A stretch of 32,996 nucleotides of DNA. It comes from Planctomycetota bacterium (lineage in GTDB: Bacteria; Planctomycetota; MHYJ01; JACPRB01). A program made the position numbers and the translations under genes. This document shows positions 24,291 through 32,122 of this stretch, piece by piece (position 1 is the first letter of the stretch; each line of letters starts with the position of its first letter). The notes under the pieces were generated by a model. The model saw only the letters and a program-made list of their open reading frames with translations. It was not told the origin of the DNA and made no database searches. The DNA is taken from the NCBI GenBank assembly GCA_016200125.1, contig JACQFK010000194.1, positions 1-32,996 of the forward strand. The letters run 5' to 3'.

Positions 24291-24577
24291 GGGTCGGGGA
24301 AGTCCGCGGGATCCTTCGAAAAGCGTCGCATGAGCTCGAGCGCCTCGGCGGAGGGGCTGCAGTGGACCCACCACTGGGATTTCTTCCGGTCGACGACGCC
24401 CGCCGCAGCGAGCCGCGCCACGTGGTGGGAGACCGCCGGCTGCTTCATTTTCGCGGCGGCGCAGATCTGCTCGATCGTGATGCCCGGTCCCTTGGCGCCC
24501 TTGCGGCAGATGATCTGATAGACGATCATCCGGTTCGGGTTCGACAACGCCTTGAAGATCGCGACGACCCCGGCCAT
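24284..24577 (-). CDS. ArsR-family repressor
   Basis: A 97-residue winged-helix regulator. The fold is clear: KALSNPNRMIVYQIICRKG, then ITIEQICAAAKMKQPAVSHHVARLAAAGVVDRKKSQWWVHC. No CxC metal motif of the classic arsenic or cadmium sensors is present in the recognition helix region, so the signal may not be a metal. It is transcribed away from the DUF1598 gene at 24707 and likely controls itself through the AT-rich site upstream; control of the divergent gene is a reasonable inference. Confidence 0.88.
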   Translation of the reverse strand: MAGVVAIFKALSNPNRMIVYQIICRKGAKGPGITIEQICAAAKMKQPAVSHHVARLAAAGVVDRKKSQWWVHCSPSAEALELMRRFSKDPADFPDPQ

Positions 24578-24596
24578 GCTCTGCTCACCCCAACCC

Positions 24597-24635
24597 CGCG
24601 CGACGCGCGCCGGAATAATATTACACTATTTCAAT
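24597..24635 (-). promoter_or_regulatory. arsR upstream region: GC palindrome and AT-rich site
   Basis: CGCGCG-A-CGCGCG (24597-24609) is a perfect inverted repeat about 20 bases before the arsR start. Next to it lies an AT-rich block (24614-24635) with TGTAATATTATT on the minus strand, unusual in this GC-rich DNA and typical of ArsR operators. A TTGACG element on the minus strand starts near 24656. Confidence 0.4.
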
Positions 24636-24670
24636 CTGCCTGGCGGGGACCGTCAAGCAATATCGACGCC

Positions 24671-24700
24671 TTGACTTCGCTTCGTTCCGGCGTCTTGAAT
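24671..24700 (+). promoter_or_regulatory. putative promoter of the DUF1598 gene
   Basis: TTGACT (24671-24676), an 18-base spacer and TTGAAT (24695-24700) lie 6 bases before the ATG at 24707. There is no ribosome-binding site, so a leaderless transcript is expected. This is one of the better -35/-10 pairs in the window. Confidence 0.5.
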
Positions 24701-24706
24701 GTAGCG

Positions 24707-25999
24707 ATGAGGCTGCGCGGGGCGGCGATTCTGATCCTGATCGGCGCGAGCCTGCCCGCCTGGGGGCAGGGGGCGGCCGCCGCCTACGATCCGCAGGGCG
24801 TCCACGTCGATGCACGCGGCGTGCTCCGCAGCCGCACGACCGATCCCGACCCGCGCCTCGCCGAGCTCTGGAAGAACGCGAAGTCGGTCCAGAAGGACGG
24901 CAGGTTCCTCACTGTGTCCCTCCCGCGGCTCTTCGCTGAAGCGCGTCGCCTCCTCGAAGGCGGGAAGCCGCTGCCGCCTGAGCTGCGCCATCTCGGAGGG
25001 CTCACGCGGCTCCAGTACGTCTTCGTCCATCCCGATGCGAAGGACCTCGTCATCGCCGGGCCGGCGGAGCCCGTCGACGCGCGCGAATCCTTCCGCCCGC
25101 TGGGGCGAATCAGCGGCCGCCCCGTGCTGCAGCTCGACGATCTCGTCGTCGCCCTCCGCGCCTTCGGTCCGGGACGCGCTCCCGACCGGCTGGGCTGCGA
25201 CCTCGAGATCACCGCGGAGATCAGGGAGCGGGTGAACGCGAAGATCCAGGCGGTGGGCCCGACCTCGCGGATCATCGGCTTCCGGAAGGCCTGCGACCAG
25301 ATCGCGGAGGCGGGCGGGCTCCAGCCGGTGAAGTACTTCGGCCTCGATCCCGCGACCCGCTTCGCGTTCGTCTGCGTCGAGGCGGACTACCGGCTCAAGC
25401 AGCTGGGGCTCGGGCTGCTGCCGTCCCCGGTCCCGAAGGTGGAGAGCTACCGGAGCCTGATCAGCCAGCCCGAGAAGGAGTTCCGCTTCTCGCTCGAGTC
25501 GAACTACGACGCCCTGGCGGCGTCGCCCGACGGCCTCGCCTTCGAGCTGCGCGGTCCGTCGCTCAAGGTGAACGGCGGCCTGCTGGGCCATCCCGAGAGC
25601 ACGGTCCAGGACCTCTCGCCGTCGGCGAAGCGCTTCGTGACGCTCTGCAACGAGAACTTCGACGGGCTCGCGCGCCACCTCGTTTCATGGGCCGACCTCT
25701 GCAACCTGGACGACCTCTCGGTGCTCGCGGCGCTCGTTTCAGGCGACGACCTGGCGGGCAAGGCGTCCTGGGACCTGACGTGGATCCTCGATCCGAAGGG
25801 CTGCCCGGTGCAGGCGATGGCCGCCCCCACGAGCGCGGCGGTGCTCTGCAACTTCACGACCTCGGGCAACAGCGCGCTCTTCCTCACGGGGGGCATCTGG
25901 ATCAAGCCGGCGGAGTGGGCCGCGAAGCGGGCCCCCGACGCCGCTCTCGCGGGAAAGGCCTCGCGGCCGGAAGAGGGCTGGAGCTCGGTGCGAAAATAG
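24707..25999 (+). CDS. DUF1598 protein, exported
   Basis: A 430-residue protein with a signal peptide (LRGAAILILIGASLPAWGQG). The DUF1598 core is VSLPRLFAEARRLLEGGK, PPELRHLGGLTRLQYVFVHP and DLVIAGPAE, a family I know almost only from planctomycetes. Later conserved-looking parts are RIIGFRKACDQIAEAGG and FVCVEADYRLKQLGLGLLP. No enzyme motif is visible and the role is unknown. It is divergent from arsR and is followed after 3 bases by a DUF3806-like gene, which is probably co-transcribed. Confidence 0.85.
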   Translation: MRLRGAAILILIGASLPAWGQGAAAAYDPQGVHVDARGVLRSRTTDPDPRLAELWKNAKSVQKDGRFLTVSLPRLFAEARRLLEGGKPLPPELRHLGGLTRLQYVFVHPDAKDLVIAGPAEPVDARESFRPLGRISGRPVLQLDDLVVALRAFGPGRAPDRLGCDLEITAEIRERVNAKIQAVGPTSRIIGFRKACDQIAEAGGLQPVKYFGLDPATRFAFVCVEADYRLKQLGLGLLPSPVPKVESYRSLISQPEKEFRFSLESNYDALAASPDGLAFELRGPSLKVNGGLLGHPESTVQDLSPSAKRFVTLCNENFDGLARHLVSWADLCNLDDLSVLAALVSGDDLAGKASWDLTWILDPKGCPVQAMAAPTSAAVLCNFTTSGNSALFLTGGIWIKPAEWAAKRAPDAALAGKASRPEEGWSSVRK

Positions 26000-26002
26000 C
26001 TC

Positions 26003-26431
26003 ATGGACCAGAAGATCGAAGCGCTTTCCGAGGCGGACGCCGTCGATGTTCGAGCAAAGCGCGAATGGGTCCGGGGCTTCTTCGTCCCCGAGGCGCAGCA
26101 TCTATACGACGAGTTGGATCAGAAGCTGATCCTGCTCGACGGCATTCTCAAGAACAAGTGGATTGCGCCGACCGAGACGCTGAAGCTTCAGTGTCTGGGC
26201 ATCACATGGGGCGATGCGCTTGCCCAGAAGCTCGGGCTCGAATGGGTGGCGGTCGAGGACGAACACGGCCGCGACCCAGCTCTGCGGGCGCCTGGAACCA
26301 CGCTTCTGCTCTTTCCTCTGACCATGATTTCAAAGCGCGTCGAGAGAGGCGAAGAAGTGAACGTCTTCGTGCTCTTTCGGAAGGTCTGTGAGCTTGCCGA
26401 GGCGAAAAAAAACGAAGTCGATCCAATTTGA
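26003..26431 (+). CDS. DUF3806-like protein
   Basis: A 142-residue soluble protein of unknown function. The segment LQCLGITWGDALAQKLGLEWVAVEDEHGRDPAL, then FPLTMISKRVERGEEV, matches the DUF3806 pattern. Its base composition is less GC-rich than its neighbours. It starts 3 bases after the DUF1598 stop, without a clear ribosome-binding site, suggesting translational coupling. It could be an immunity- or housekeeping-type small protein; nothing in the context decides this. Confidence 0.75.
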   Translation: MDQKIEALSEADAVDVRAKREWVRGFFVPEAQHLYDELDQKLILLDGILKNKWIAPTETLKLQCLGITWGDALAQKLGLEWVAVEDEHGRDPALRAPGTTLLLFPLTMISKRVERGEEVNVFVLFRKVCELAEAKKNEVDPI

Positions 26432-26467
26432 CCGATCGCACGCTCCTTCCCGGATTCTGGATTCCGG

Positions 26468-28132
26468 TTACTCCGCGTAGATGGCGTCGATCTGCGCCTT
26501 GTATTTCTTCTCCACGACCTTGCGGCGGACTTTCATGGTCGGCGTGAGCTCGCCGCCTTCGATCGTGAAGTCGTTCTCGAGCAGCTCGAACTTCTTGATC
26601 TGCTCGTGGTGGGCGAGCGATTCGTTCAGAGCGGCCACTTCCTGGGCGATCTCCTCCCGCGAGCTGCCCTTGGCCGCCACGATGAGCGCGGAGGGGAACT
26701 TGCGGGCGTCGCCGATCACGACGGCGTTGAGGATGCGAGGGGAGAGCTTGAGCCGGCCCTCGATCACCGAAGGGGCGATGTACTTTCCGCCCGAGGTCTT
26801 GAACAGGTCCTTCTTCCGGTCGGTGATCTTGAGGAAGCCCTCCGCGTCGAACTCGCCGATGTCGCCGGTGGCGAACCAGCCGTCCACCATGACCTTCTCG
26901 GTCTCCTCCGGCTTGTTGTAGTAGCCCTTCATGATGTTGGGGCCGCGGGCCAGGATCTCGCCGTCGGCGGCGATCTTGATCTCGACGCCGGGGATCGGGG
27001 GGCCGACGGTGCCCAGGCGCGTCGAGCCGAGGCGGTTCACGCAGAGTACGGGCGAGGTCTCCGTGAGGCCGTAGCCCTCGAGGATCGGGAGGCCCAGGGA
27101 GTAGAAGAATTCCGCGACGTCGCGCGAGAGGGCGCCGCCGCCCGAGACGAAGAAGCGGATGCGGCCGCCGACGCGGCCCTTGAGCTTGTTCAGCACGAGC
27201 AGGTTGGCCAGCCAGACGCGGAACCGCAGCCCGGGCGGCGGGCGCTTCCCGTGCCGGTGGAATTCGCCCGCCGTCGCGCCGACGGCGCGGGCCCACTCGA
27301 AGAGCCCCTGCTTCCAGGGCTTCTGCTCGCCGACCGACTTTCTGATCTTCGAGTACACCTTCTCGTAGAAGCGCGGCACCGCCGCCATGATGGCCGGCCG
27401 GATCTCGAGGAGGTTCTCCGCAACCTTGTCCACGTGCTCCGCGTACGCGATCGCCGCGCCCCAGGAGAAGAACAGGTAGTCGAAGATGCGCTCGAAGCTG
27501 TGGGAAAGCGGGAGGAAGGAGAGGATCGTGTCGGCGGGCGTGACGTCGAAGGCCGACGCCGACGCCAGGGTGTTCGAGACGAGGTTCCGGTGGGTCAGCG
27601 CCACCCCTTTGGGGACGCCCGTGGTGCCCGACGTGTAGATGATCGTCGCCACGTCCTCGGGCTCGACCGTCGCGGGCGGGGCGTCCTTCCCCTTCTTGAG
27701 GAAGTCCTCGAACGAGACGGCGCCGTCGGCCGGGACGAAGGAGACGACATGCGGCACGACGCCGCGGACCTTGGCGACCTGCTCGGCGTTCTCCGCGAAG
27801 ACCGCCTTTGATCCCGAGTCCTGGAGGATGTAGGCGACCTGATCGGCCGGCAGCGTGGAGTAGATCGGGACGTCGGCCGCGCCGAGGAGCTGGCAGGCGT
27901 AGTCGGCGATCGCCCATTCAACCCGGTTGTAGGAGAGGATCGCGACGCGGTCGCCGCGGGCGATGCCGATCGAGGCGAGGGCGCCCGCGCAGGCCCGGAC
28001 GCGCCGGGCGAACTCCTCGGTGGAGACGGGATGGTAGGCCCCGTTGGTCTTCTGGAGGAAGCGGTCGGGCCGCGGAAACTTCTCGATCCCCTGGGTGAAC
28101 AACTCCGCCAACGTGCGGGGTTCTGAGGCCAT
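26468..28132 (-). CDS. long-chain acyl-CoA synthetase (AMP-binding)
   Basis: A 554-residue enzyme that activates a fatty acid to acyl-AMP and then acyl-CoA. Motifs in order are YTSGTTGVPKGVALTH (ATP loop), FLPLSHSFERIFDY, GYGLTETSP, TGDIGEFDAEGFLKITDRKKDLFKTSGGKY and a C-terminal lysine in TPTMKVRRK. The set fits FadD15-like long-chain synthetases. The ATG at 28132 begins a normal-length protein; the frame stays open upstream but that part has no family similarity. It is divergent from the lipoprotein gene at 28190. It probably acts at the inner face of the membrane. Confidence 0.93.
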   Translation of the reverse strand: MASEPRTLAELFTQGIEKFPRPDRFLQKTNGAYHPVSTEEFARRVRACAGALASIGIARGDRVAILSYNRVEWAIADYACQLLGAADVPIYSTLPADQVAYILQDSGSKAVFAENAEQVAKVRGVVPHVVSFVPADGAVSFEDFLKKGKDAPPATVEPEDVATIIYTSGTTGVPKGVALTHRNLVSNTLASASAFDVTPADTILSFLPLSHSFERIFDYLFFSWGAAIAYAEHVDKVAENLLEIRPAIMAAVPRFYEKVYSKIRKSVGEQKPWKQGLFEWARAVGATAGEFHRHGKRPPPGLRFRVWLANLLVLNKLKGRVGGRIRFFVSGGGALSRDVAEFFYSLGLPILEGYGLTETSPVLCVNRLGSTRLGTVGPPIPGVEIKIAADGEILARGPNIMKGYYNKPEETEKVMVDGWFATGDIGEFDAEGFLKITDRKKDLFKTSGGKYIAPSVIEGRLKLSPRILNAVVIGDARKFPSALIVAAKGSSREEIAQEVAALNESLAHHEQIKKFELLENDFTIEGGELTPTMKVRRKVVEKKYKAQIDAIYAE

Positions 28133-28139
28133 AGTCCCG

Positions 28140-28186
28140 TTTACCACGAAAGGGTTGCCCGGCGCAAGAGCGGACTTTACCATGAA
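28140..28186. repeat. direct repeat TTTACCAYGAA in a divergent promoter region
   Basis: TTTACCACGAA (28140-28150) and TTTACCATGAA (28176-28186) are 36 bases apart in the 57-base gap between the acyl-CoA synthetase and lipoprotein genes. The second copy overlaps the putative -10 of the latter. This could be a regulator site. Confidence 0.4.
28155..28183 (+). promoter_or_regulatory. putative promoter of the lipoprotein gene
   Basis: TTGCCC (28155-28160), a 17-base spacer and TACCAT (28178-28183) lie 6 bases before the GTG at 28190. The spacing predicts transcription start on the first base of the start codon. Confidence 0.45.
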
Positions 28187-28189
28187 GAG

Positions 28190-28855
28190 GTGAGAATCCT
28201 TGCGCCGCTCGCCGCCCTGGCGCTGCTCGCCTCCTGCGCCGGCGATGCGAGCCGGGTCGAGCGGGTGCCGGAGGATCTGCGGCGCCCCCGCCTGGTCACG
28301 CCGCGGGTGCCCGACCGCCATCCCTTCGGGGACGTGACGAAGCTCCGGACGGGACAGTGGGCGACCTACCGGGAGGGCGACCGCACGTTCACGCTCGCCG
28401 CGGTCGGCACGTCCGGCGATTCCGTCTGGATCGAGCTCATCGAAGAGGGCGATCCGCGCCAGGTGAGCGCGCGGCTCGTGGGCCCCGACGGCGTGGTGCA
28501 CAAGGCCTTCTACGGGGAGATCTCGAAGGCGGGGGAGAAGTCCTCCGTGGAGCCGCAGACCCTCGATCAGAACGCCGCGGCGCCGCCGGCGAAGCTGGGC
28601 GAGTCGGGCCGCGAGACGGGCGAGGAGACGGTCATCGTCGGCGGTCGCGAGCTGCGGGCGCGCAAGGTGTCGGTCCGCAGCGAGGATCTGGAAGGGCGGC
28701 TCACGCGGGAGGTCACCCTGTGGCATCCGGACGTGCCGCCGATCTACGCGGGGAGCGAGGGGGGAGGCCTGGTGAGGCGGGAGTCGGGCGGATCGAAGGT
28801 CGAGCTGACGGCTTTCGGGGCGGACGCCAAAGCGCTGCTGGAACCTCCGAAGTAG
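28190..28855 (+). CDS. lipoprotein of unknown function
   Basis: A 221-residue protein with a clear lipobox leader (ALALLASC, C16). The mature part begins with a short linker and then a beta-rich region (TGQWATYREGDRTFTLAAVG, DSVWIELIEEGD, REVTLWHPDVPPIYAG) that reads as a small lipocalin- or LolA-like sheet, but I do not recognise a family. The start is GTG with a promoter placed to give a leaderless mRNA. It lies between an acyl-CoA synthetase and an alpha-toroid protein; a role in lipid or envelope handling is a guess. Confidence 0.7.
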   Translation: MRILAPLAALALLASCAGDASRVERVPEDLRRPRLVTPRVPDRHPFGDVTKLRTGQWATYREGDRTFTLAAVGTSGDSVWIELIEEGDPRQVSARLVGPDGVVHKAFYGEISKAGEKSSVEPQTLDQNAAAPPAKLGESGRETGEETVIVGGRELRARKVSVRSEDLEGRLTREVTLWHPDVPPIYAGSEGGGLVRRESGGSKVELTAFGADAKALLEPPK

Positions 28856-28865
28856 CCTCTCACTA

Positions 28866-28902
28866 TATAATGATTCTGCACGGACGCCGGGGCGCCGGCG
28901 TC
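28866..28902 (+). promoter_or_regulatory. TATAAT -10 followed by a strong hairpin
   Basis: A perfect TATAAT (28866-28871) is followed by GACGCCGG-GGCG-CCGGCGTC (28883-28902), an 8-bp GC stem with a 4-base loop. The hairpin would sit at the very 5' end of the mRNA of the gene at 28933. It could also be the terminator of the upstream gene, although no T-run follows. Confidence 0.45.
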
Positions 28903-28932
28903 TGACTCTGAAGAAGGCCGCGAGGAGGCTGG

Positions 28933-30102
28933 GTGAGTCGGTTGGCGGGCAGACCCTTCCTGTGGAGCGCCGCGATCACGGCGTCGCTCTCCTTCTCCGG
29001 CCTGTGGGTCGGCGACTCCCTTCGCCCGGAGGCCGCCTCGTCGCCCAACGCCTTCATGGATCCCCGCATGGACGTGGCCCACGACGGGAGCGCGCTCGAG
29101 AGCTCCCTGCGCTTTGCCCTCCAGTGGCTCAAGCGGCACCAGCATCCGGAGGGAATGTGGAGCGCCCGCTCCTTCGGCCAGCTCTGCGAAGGGGCCGTCT
29201 GCGCGGGCGGCGGGGCGGATGAGCACGACGTGGGCGCGACGGCGCTCGCGGTGCTGGCGATCCTGGAGTCGGGGCCGATGCGCGGACGCTTCGAGGTTTC
29301 CGCGCGGAGGGGCCTCGAGTGGCTCGCCGACCAGCAGGGGCTCGACGGCTGCTTCGGCCCCAGTTCCGGCAAGTTCATGTACGGCCACGCGATTTCGACC
29401 CTGGCCTTCGCGCGGGGCTGCGCGATCCTGGGGGACGAGGAGTTCCGCCCGCGGGCGATGCGGGGCGCGCGCTTCCTGAAGCAGGCGCGCAATCCCGGCT
29501 ATGCCTGGCGCTACGGCCTCCGCGACGGCGAGAACGACACGAGCGTGACGGCCTGGGCGGGGGCGGCGATGATCGCCTGCTCGGCGCCCGAGGTCGGCGT
29601 GACGCTGGAGCCGCGGCTGCTCGACGGCATCCGCCGCGCGCTCGGCCAGGCGACGAGCGACTGGACCCACCAGACCTCCTACCGGCGCTCGGGCGGGGGC
29701 GAGGCCGAAGGCCGCTTCGAGCGGAACGAAGGGCTCACCGCCTGCGCGGTCTGGTTGCGTCTCCGGATGGGCGTCGACCGCGGCGCCCCCGAGGTGCGGG
29801 AGGCGGCGCGGCGCCTGGGCTGGAGCCTGCCCTGCTGGAACGACAGCGGATCGAGCGTGGACTTCACGGCCTGGTATGCCGGCGCGCGCGCCCTGGCGGC
29901 CTACGGCGACCCGGAGCTCCGGGACGCCTGGAACGCGAACGCCCGCCGCATCCTCGTTTCGCACCAGCGCAAGTACGCGGACGGCTGCGGCTGCGGCAGC
30001 TGGGATCCCGTCGACCGCTGGGGCGTCGAAGGCGGCCGTGTCTACGCGACGGCGATCAACGCGCTGACCCTGGGGATCCTGCACTCTCGAAGCACCCCCT
30101 AG
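28933..30102 (+). CDS. alpha-toroid protein (prenyltransferase/squalene-cyclase repeat type)
   Basis: A 389-residue protein with an N-terminal hydrophobic stretch (LWSAAITASLSFSGLWVG) that would anchor or export it. The rest has helical repeats of the alpha/alpha toroid class (LQWLKRHQHPEGMW, LEWLADQQGLDGCFG, ARFLKQARNPGYAWRYG, DFTAWYAGARALAAYGD), as found in terpene cyclases, prenyltransferases and a large planctomycete group of unknown role. The DxDD motif of squalene cyclases is not seen, so cyclase activity is unlikely. AGGAGG lies 4 bases before the GTG start. A binding or enzymatic role on a surface polymer is possible. Confidence 0.8.
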   Translation: MSRLAGRPFLWSAAITASLSFSGLWVGDSLRPEAASSPNAFMDPRMDVAHDGSALESSLRFALQWLKRHQHPEGMWSARSFGQLCEGAVCAGGGADEHDVGATALAVLAILESGPMRGRFEVSARRGLEWLADQQGLDGCFGPSSGKFMYGHAISTLAFARGCAILGDEEFRPRAMRGARFLKQARNPGYAWRYGLRDGENDTSVTAWAGAAMIACSAPEVGVTLEPRLLDGIRRALGQATSDWTHQTSYRRSGGGEAEGRFERNEGLTACAVWLRLRMGVDRGAPEVREAARRLGWSLPCWNDSGSSVDFTAWYAGARALAAYGDPELRDAWNANARRILVSHQRKYADGCGCGSWDPVDRWGVEGGRVYATAINALTLGILHSRSTP

Positions 30103-30105
30103 CGG

Positions 30106-30123
30106 GAAGCACCCCTCTGCTTC
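30106..30123. terminator. possible bidirectional terminator
   Basis: GAAGCA-CCCCTC-TGCTTC forms a 6-bp stem between the convergent genes ending at 30102 and 30128. No T-run flanks it, so it is weak. Confidence 0.3.
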
Positions 30124-30127
30124 ATGA

Positions 30128-31075
30128 TCAGGGAAACCAGGCGCGTCTGCCTGCATCACCCATCCGACGCTCGGCTTTGATCAAGGTGCCGATGATCCAC
30201 AGGGTGCCGAAGGCCGCCGTGATTTCGACGACCTGAAGCCAGTTTCGATTGCCGCTCCAGTAGAAGGCGGCGTGGGTGAGGAAGAGAAGTATCCCGCAGA
30301 GCCAGAAGTAACTCCGATGTAACTTCAGATTTCCGGACGTTCCAAATCGTCTGGATCCATGCCAGATGACTCCCAACATGCATCCGTTGGAAATCCCCAT
30401 GAACACTCCGAAGATGACGAGCAGAACTCGGATGACGCCCATGACGGCGAGAGACTCGTGCGGATTGAAACTGCACTGGCGCACGCAGGTCATGAACCAG
30501 CCGTCCATGTAGGCGCCATCATGAAGGAGGGGGCGAAGGCTGAACGTGTAGATGAACGGCTTCCAGGATGCAGTCTTGCGGGCCGCTTCAATGTTGGGCT
30601 CAAGGACCTCCGCCATCCGCCACAGGGAGATTCTCGTCGCCACGAGATCGTTGAAGAGGTATCCGAAGCTTATCCACAGGTACATGAAACAGACGGGGAG
30701 TGCGTAATACACCATCTGGACCGGGACCACCTCATCCAGGAGCGGAACCTTGAAATCCTCCTTTCGCAGAGTCATCAGGAGAATGGCGGCGACGATGGTG
30801 ATCAGATGATAGAAGAGATTCAAATTCAGTTTTCCAAGGAAGTCCTTGTAGTGGTCCAGCCGCTCCTTGAACACGGTCTCCAGCTTGAGCTCCGCGGAGT
30901 CCGACTCGTGCTTCACTTGATGATGGTATGAGCTCGCGACCGCGTAGTACGCGGTGGCCTTCTTCGGCGGATGCACGCCTCCAAAAAGGATGGCGGCGCA
31001 GAAGATGAGTCCCAAGGAAATGAAGTTCCCCTTGCCCAGCGTGTCGGGGGCCTCCGTCAGAATGGGTTCATTCAT
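30128..31075 (-). CDS. multi-pass membrane protein of unknown function, low GC
   Basis: A 315-residue protein with about six hydrophobic segments (around residues 20-36, 88-104, 120-140, 215-238, 258-275 and 282-300) and a charged, helical region between the first two that may be cytoplasmic. I recognise no family. Its base composition is clearly lower in GC than the rest (28 of 60 bases in 30301-30360), which points to recent acquisition. GGAGAG lies about 5 bases before the ATG. The gene lies downstream of a 245-base, also AT-richer, spacer with a plausible promoter. Confidence 0.75.
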   Translation of the reverse strand: MNEPILTEAPDTLGKGNFISLGLIFCAAILFGGVHPPKKATAYYAVASSYHHQVKHESDSAELKLETVFKERLDHYKDFLGKLNLNLFYHLITIVAAILLMTLRKEDFKVPLLDEVVPVQMVYYALPVCFMYLWISFGYLFNDLVATRISLWRMAEVLEPNIEAARKTASWKPFIYTFSLRPLLHDGAYMDGWFMTCVRQCSFNPHESLAVMGVIRVLLVIFGVFMGISNGCMLGVIWHGSRRFGTSGNLKLHRSYFWLCGILLFLTHAAFYWSGNRNWLQVVEITAAFGTLWIIGTLIKAERRMGDAGRRAWFP

Positions 31076-31240
31076 CGGACTCTCCGGGAAGAAAGGGATG
31101 GATCATCTATCGAGTGGAGCTGGGAGGAATCCATCTGTCGCAAGGAGGGGAGCGGAAGCATCCTGCTGCTCCTTCATCGTTCCCCCCGACCGAGCAGGAG
31201 AACGACCCTGTCCCCGGTCCGTGTTGGATTCGAAGCTAGA

Positions 31241-31283
31241 TTTCTAACTCAGGTTTCGGCATTGAGTCAATTCAAATTGAATT
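31241..31283 (-). promoter_or_regulatory. putative promoter and operator in the 31076-31320 spacer
   Basis: On the minus strand TTGACT (31270-31265) and TAGAAA (31246-31241) are 18 bases apart, predicting a leader of about 160 bases for the membrane protein gene. AATTCAA-A-TTGAATT (31269-31283), a perfect inverted repeat, overlaps the -35 and looks like an operator. I see nothing else in the 245-base spacer. Confidence 0.45.
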
Positions 31284-31320
31284 CCCGGGCCGCGGTGGGT
31301 CGGGTGACGCCGCTGACCCG

Positions 31321-31713
31321 CTACGGCTTGCACGCGCAGTTCTTGTCCGTGAGCGCGTGGAGTCGCCACAGGGTGGAACCGTCCGACACGAAGCAGTAGA
31401 CCAGCCCCTTCATCGTCACCGTGAGGTGGGAGGCCGCGACCGGACAGACCGCGGTCTCGATCTCGTCCGCCTCGGAGGGCAGGGTGTAGGCGGCGAGGAA
31501 TTCGGCGGAGGACATCTCCTTCCCGTTCCACGTCACGCGCGGCGCCAGGAAGCGGGCCGCCGCCTCCTTCTTGCCGCGGACCAGCGACGTGTGGATCTGG
31601 GTGAAGGACCAGCGGACGCTGTTCTCGGGCCGCTTCCAGTACGTGACGGCGACGAGCCCCGCGGCCGCGCCCAGCGCGAGGAGGCCCAGGACCCACTTCT
31701 TCCCGCTGTTCAT
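31321..31713 (-). CDS. small membrane-anchored protein of unknown function
   Basis: A 130-residue protein with one N-terminal membrane helix or uncleaved signal (WVLGLLALGAAAGLVAVTYW) and an exported alpha+beta domain (SFTQIHTSLVRGKKEAAARFLAPRVTWNGKEMSSAEFLAAY). The pattern resembles NTF2-like folds. It ends in a cysteine pair (NCACKP), and a third cysteine sits in AVCPVAAS. The ATG overlaps the stop of the upstream gene (ATGA), so the two are translationally coupled. Function unknown. Confidence 0.75.
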   Translation of the reverse strand: MNSGKKWVLGLLALGAAAGLVAVTYWKRPENSVRWSFTQIHTSLVRGKKEAAARFLAPRVTWNGKEMSSAEFLAAYTLPSEADEIETAVCPVAASHLTVTMKGLVYCFVSDGSTLWRLHALTDKNCACKP

Positions 31714-32114
31714 CCCAGGATCATCGCGTCGAAGTGGAACTGGACCGTCCAGAGGAAGGTGACGAAGAGGAAGGCGGCCAGGGCGAGCGCGAAGAGGTTG
31801 ATCTTGAGCGCCACGTCCTTCCGCTCGATCGCGCATTCCTTCAGGATGAGCCCGACGACGACGAGCAGGAAGCCCGCGGCGTAGATCGGGCCGGGGGTCA
31901 TCATGAAGAACTGCACGGGCAGCGAGAGGTCGGTGAGCTCCATGTCGTCGACGTACTTCCCGTACCTCCGGCGGCAGAGGAGCGTGTGGACCGCGATCCC
32001 GGCGTAGACGAGCACGTCGATCGCGAGGGCGACGAGGCTGCCGATGATGACGGCCGCGCTCTCGTCGCGCGCGGGAGAGATCGTGATCCGCCGGGATTCG
32101 TCGGAGTCGGCCAT
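31710..32114 (-). CDS. small multi-pass membrane protein
   Basis: A 134-residue protein with three hydrophobic segments (VIIGSLVALAIDVLVYAGIAVHTL, IYAAGFLLVVVGLIL, INLFALALAAFLFVTFLW) and no recognised family. It lies between a SpoIIE-type phosphatase gene and the coupled small protein gene at 31321-31713. A TAATAC element 8 bases before its ATG suggests its own promoter. Its location next to a phosphatase could mean a role in a stress-signalling switch, but that is only inference. Confidence 0.75.
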   Translation of the reverse strand: MADSDESRRITISPARDESAAVIIGSLVALAIDVLVYAGIAVHTLLCRRRYGKYVDDMELTDLSLPVQFFMMTPGPIYAAGFLLVVVGLILKECAIERKDVALKINLFALALAAFLFVTFLWTVQFHFDAMILG

Positions 32115-32122
32115 GGCGGGCT

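Noticed and set aside
28133..28726. N-terminal extension of the acyl-CoA synthetase frame to 28726
   Set aside because: The extra part overlaps the lipoprotein gene on the other strand and has no family similarity; the normal protein begins at 28132.
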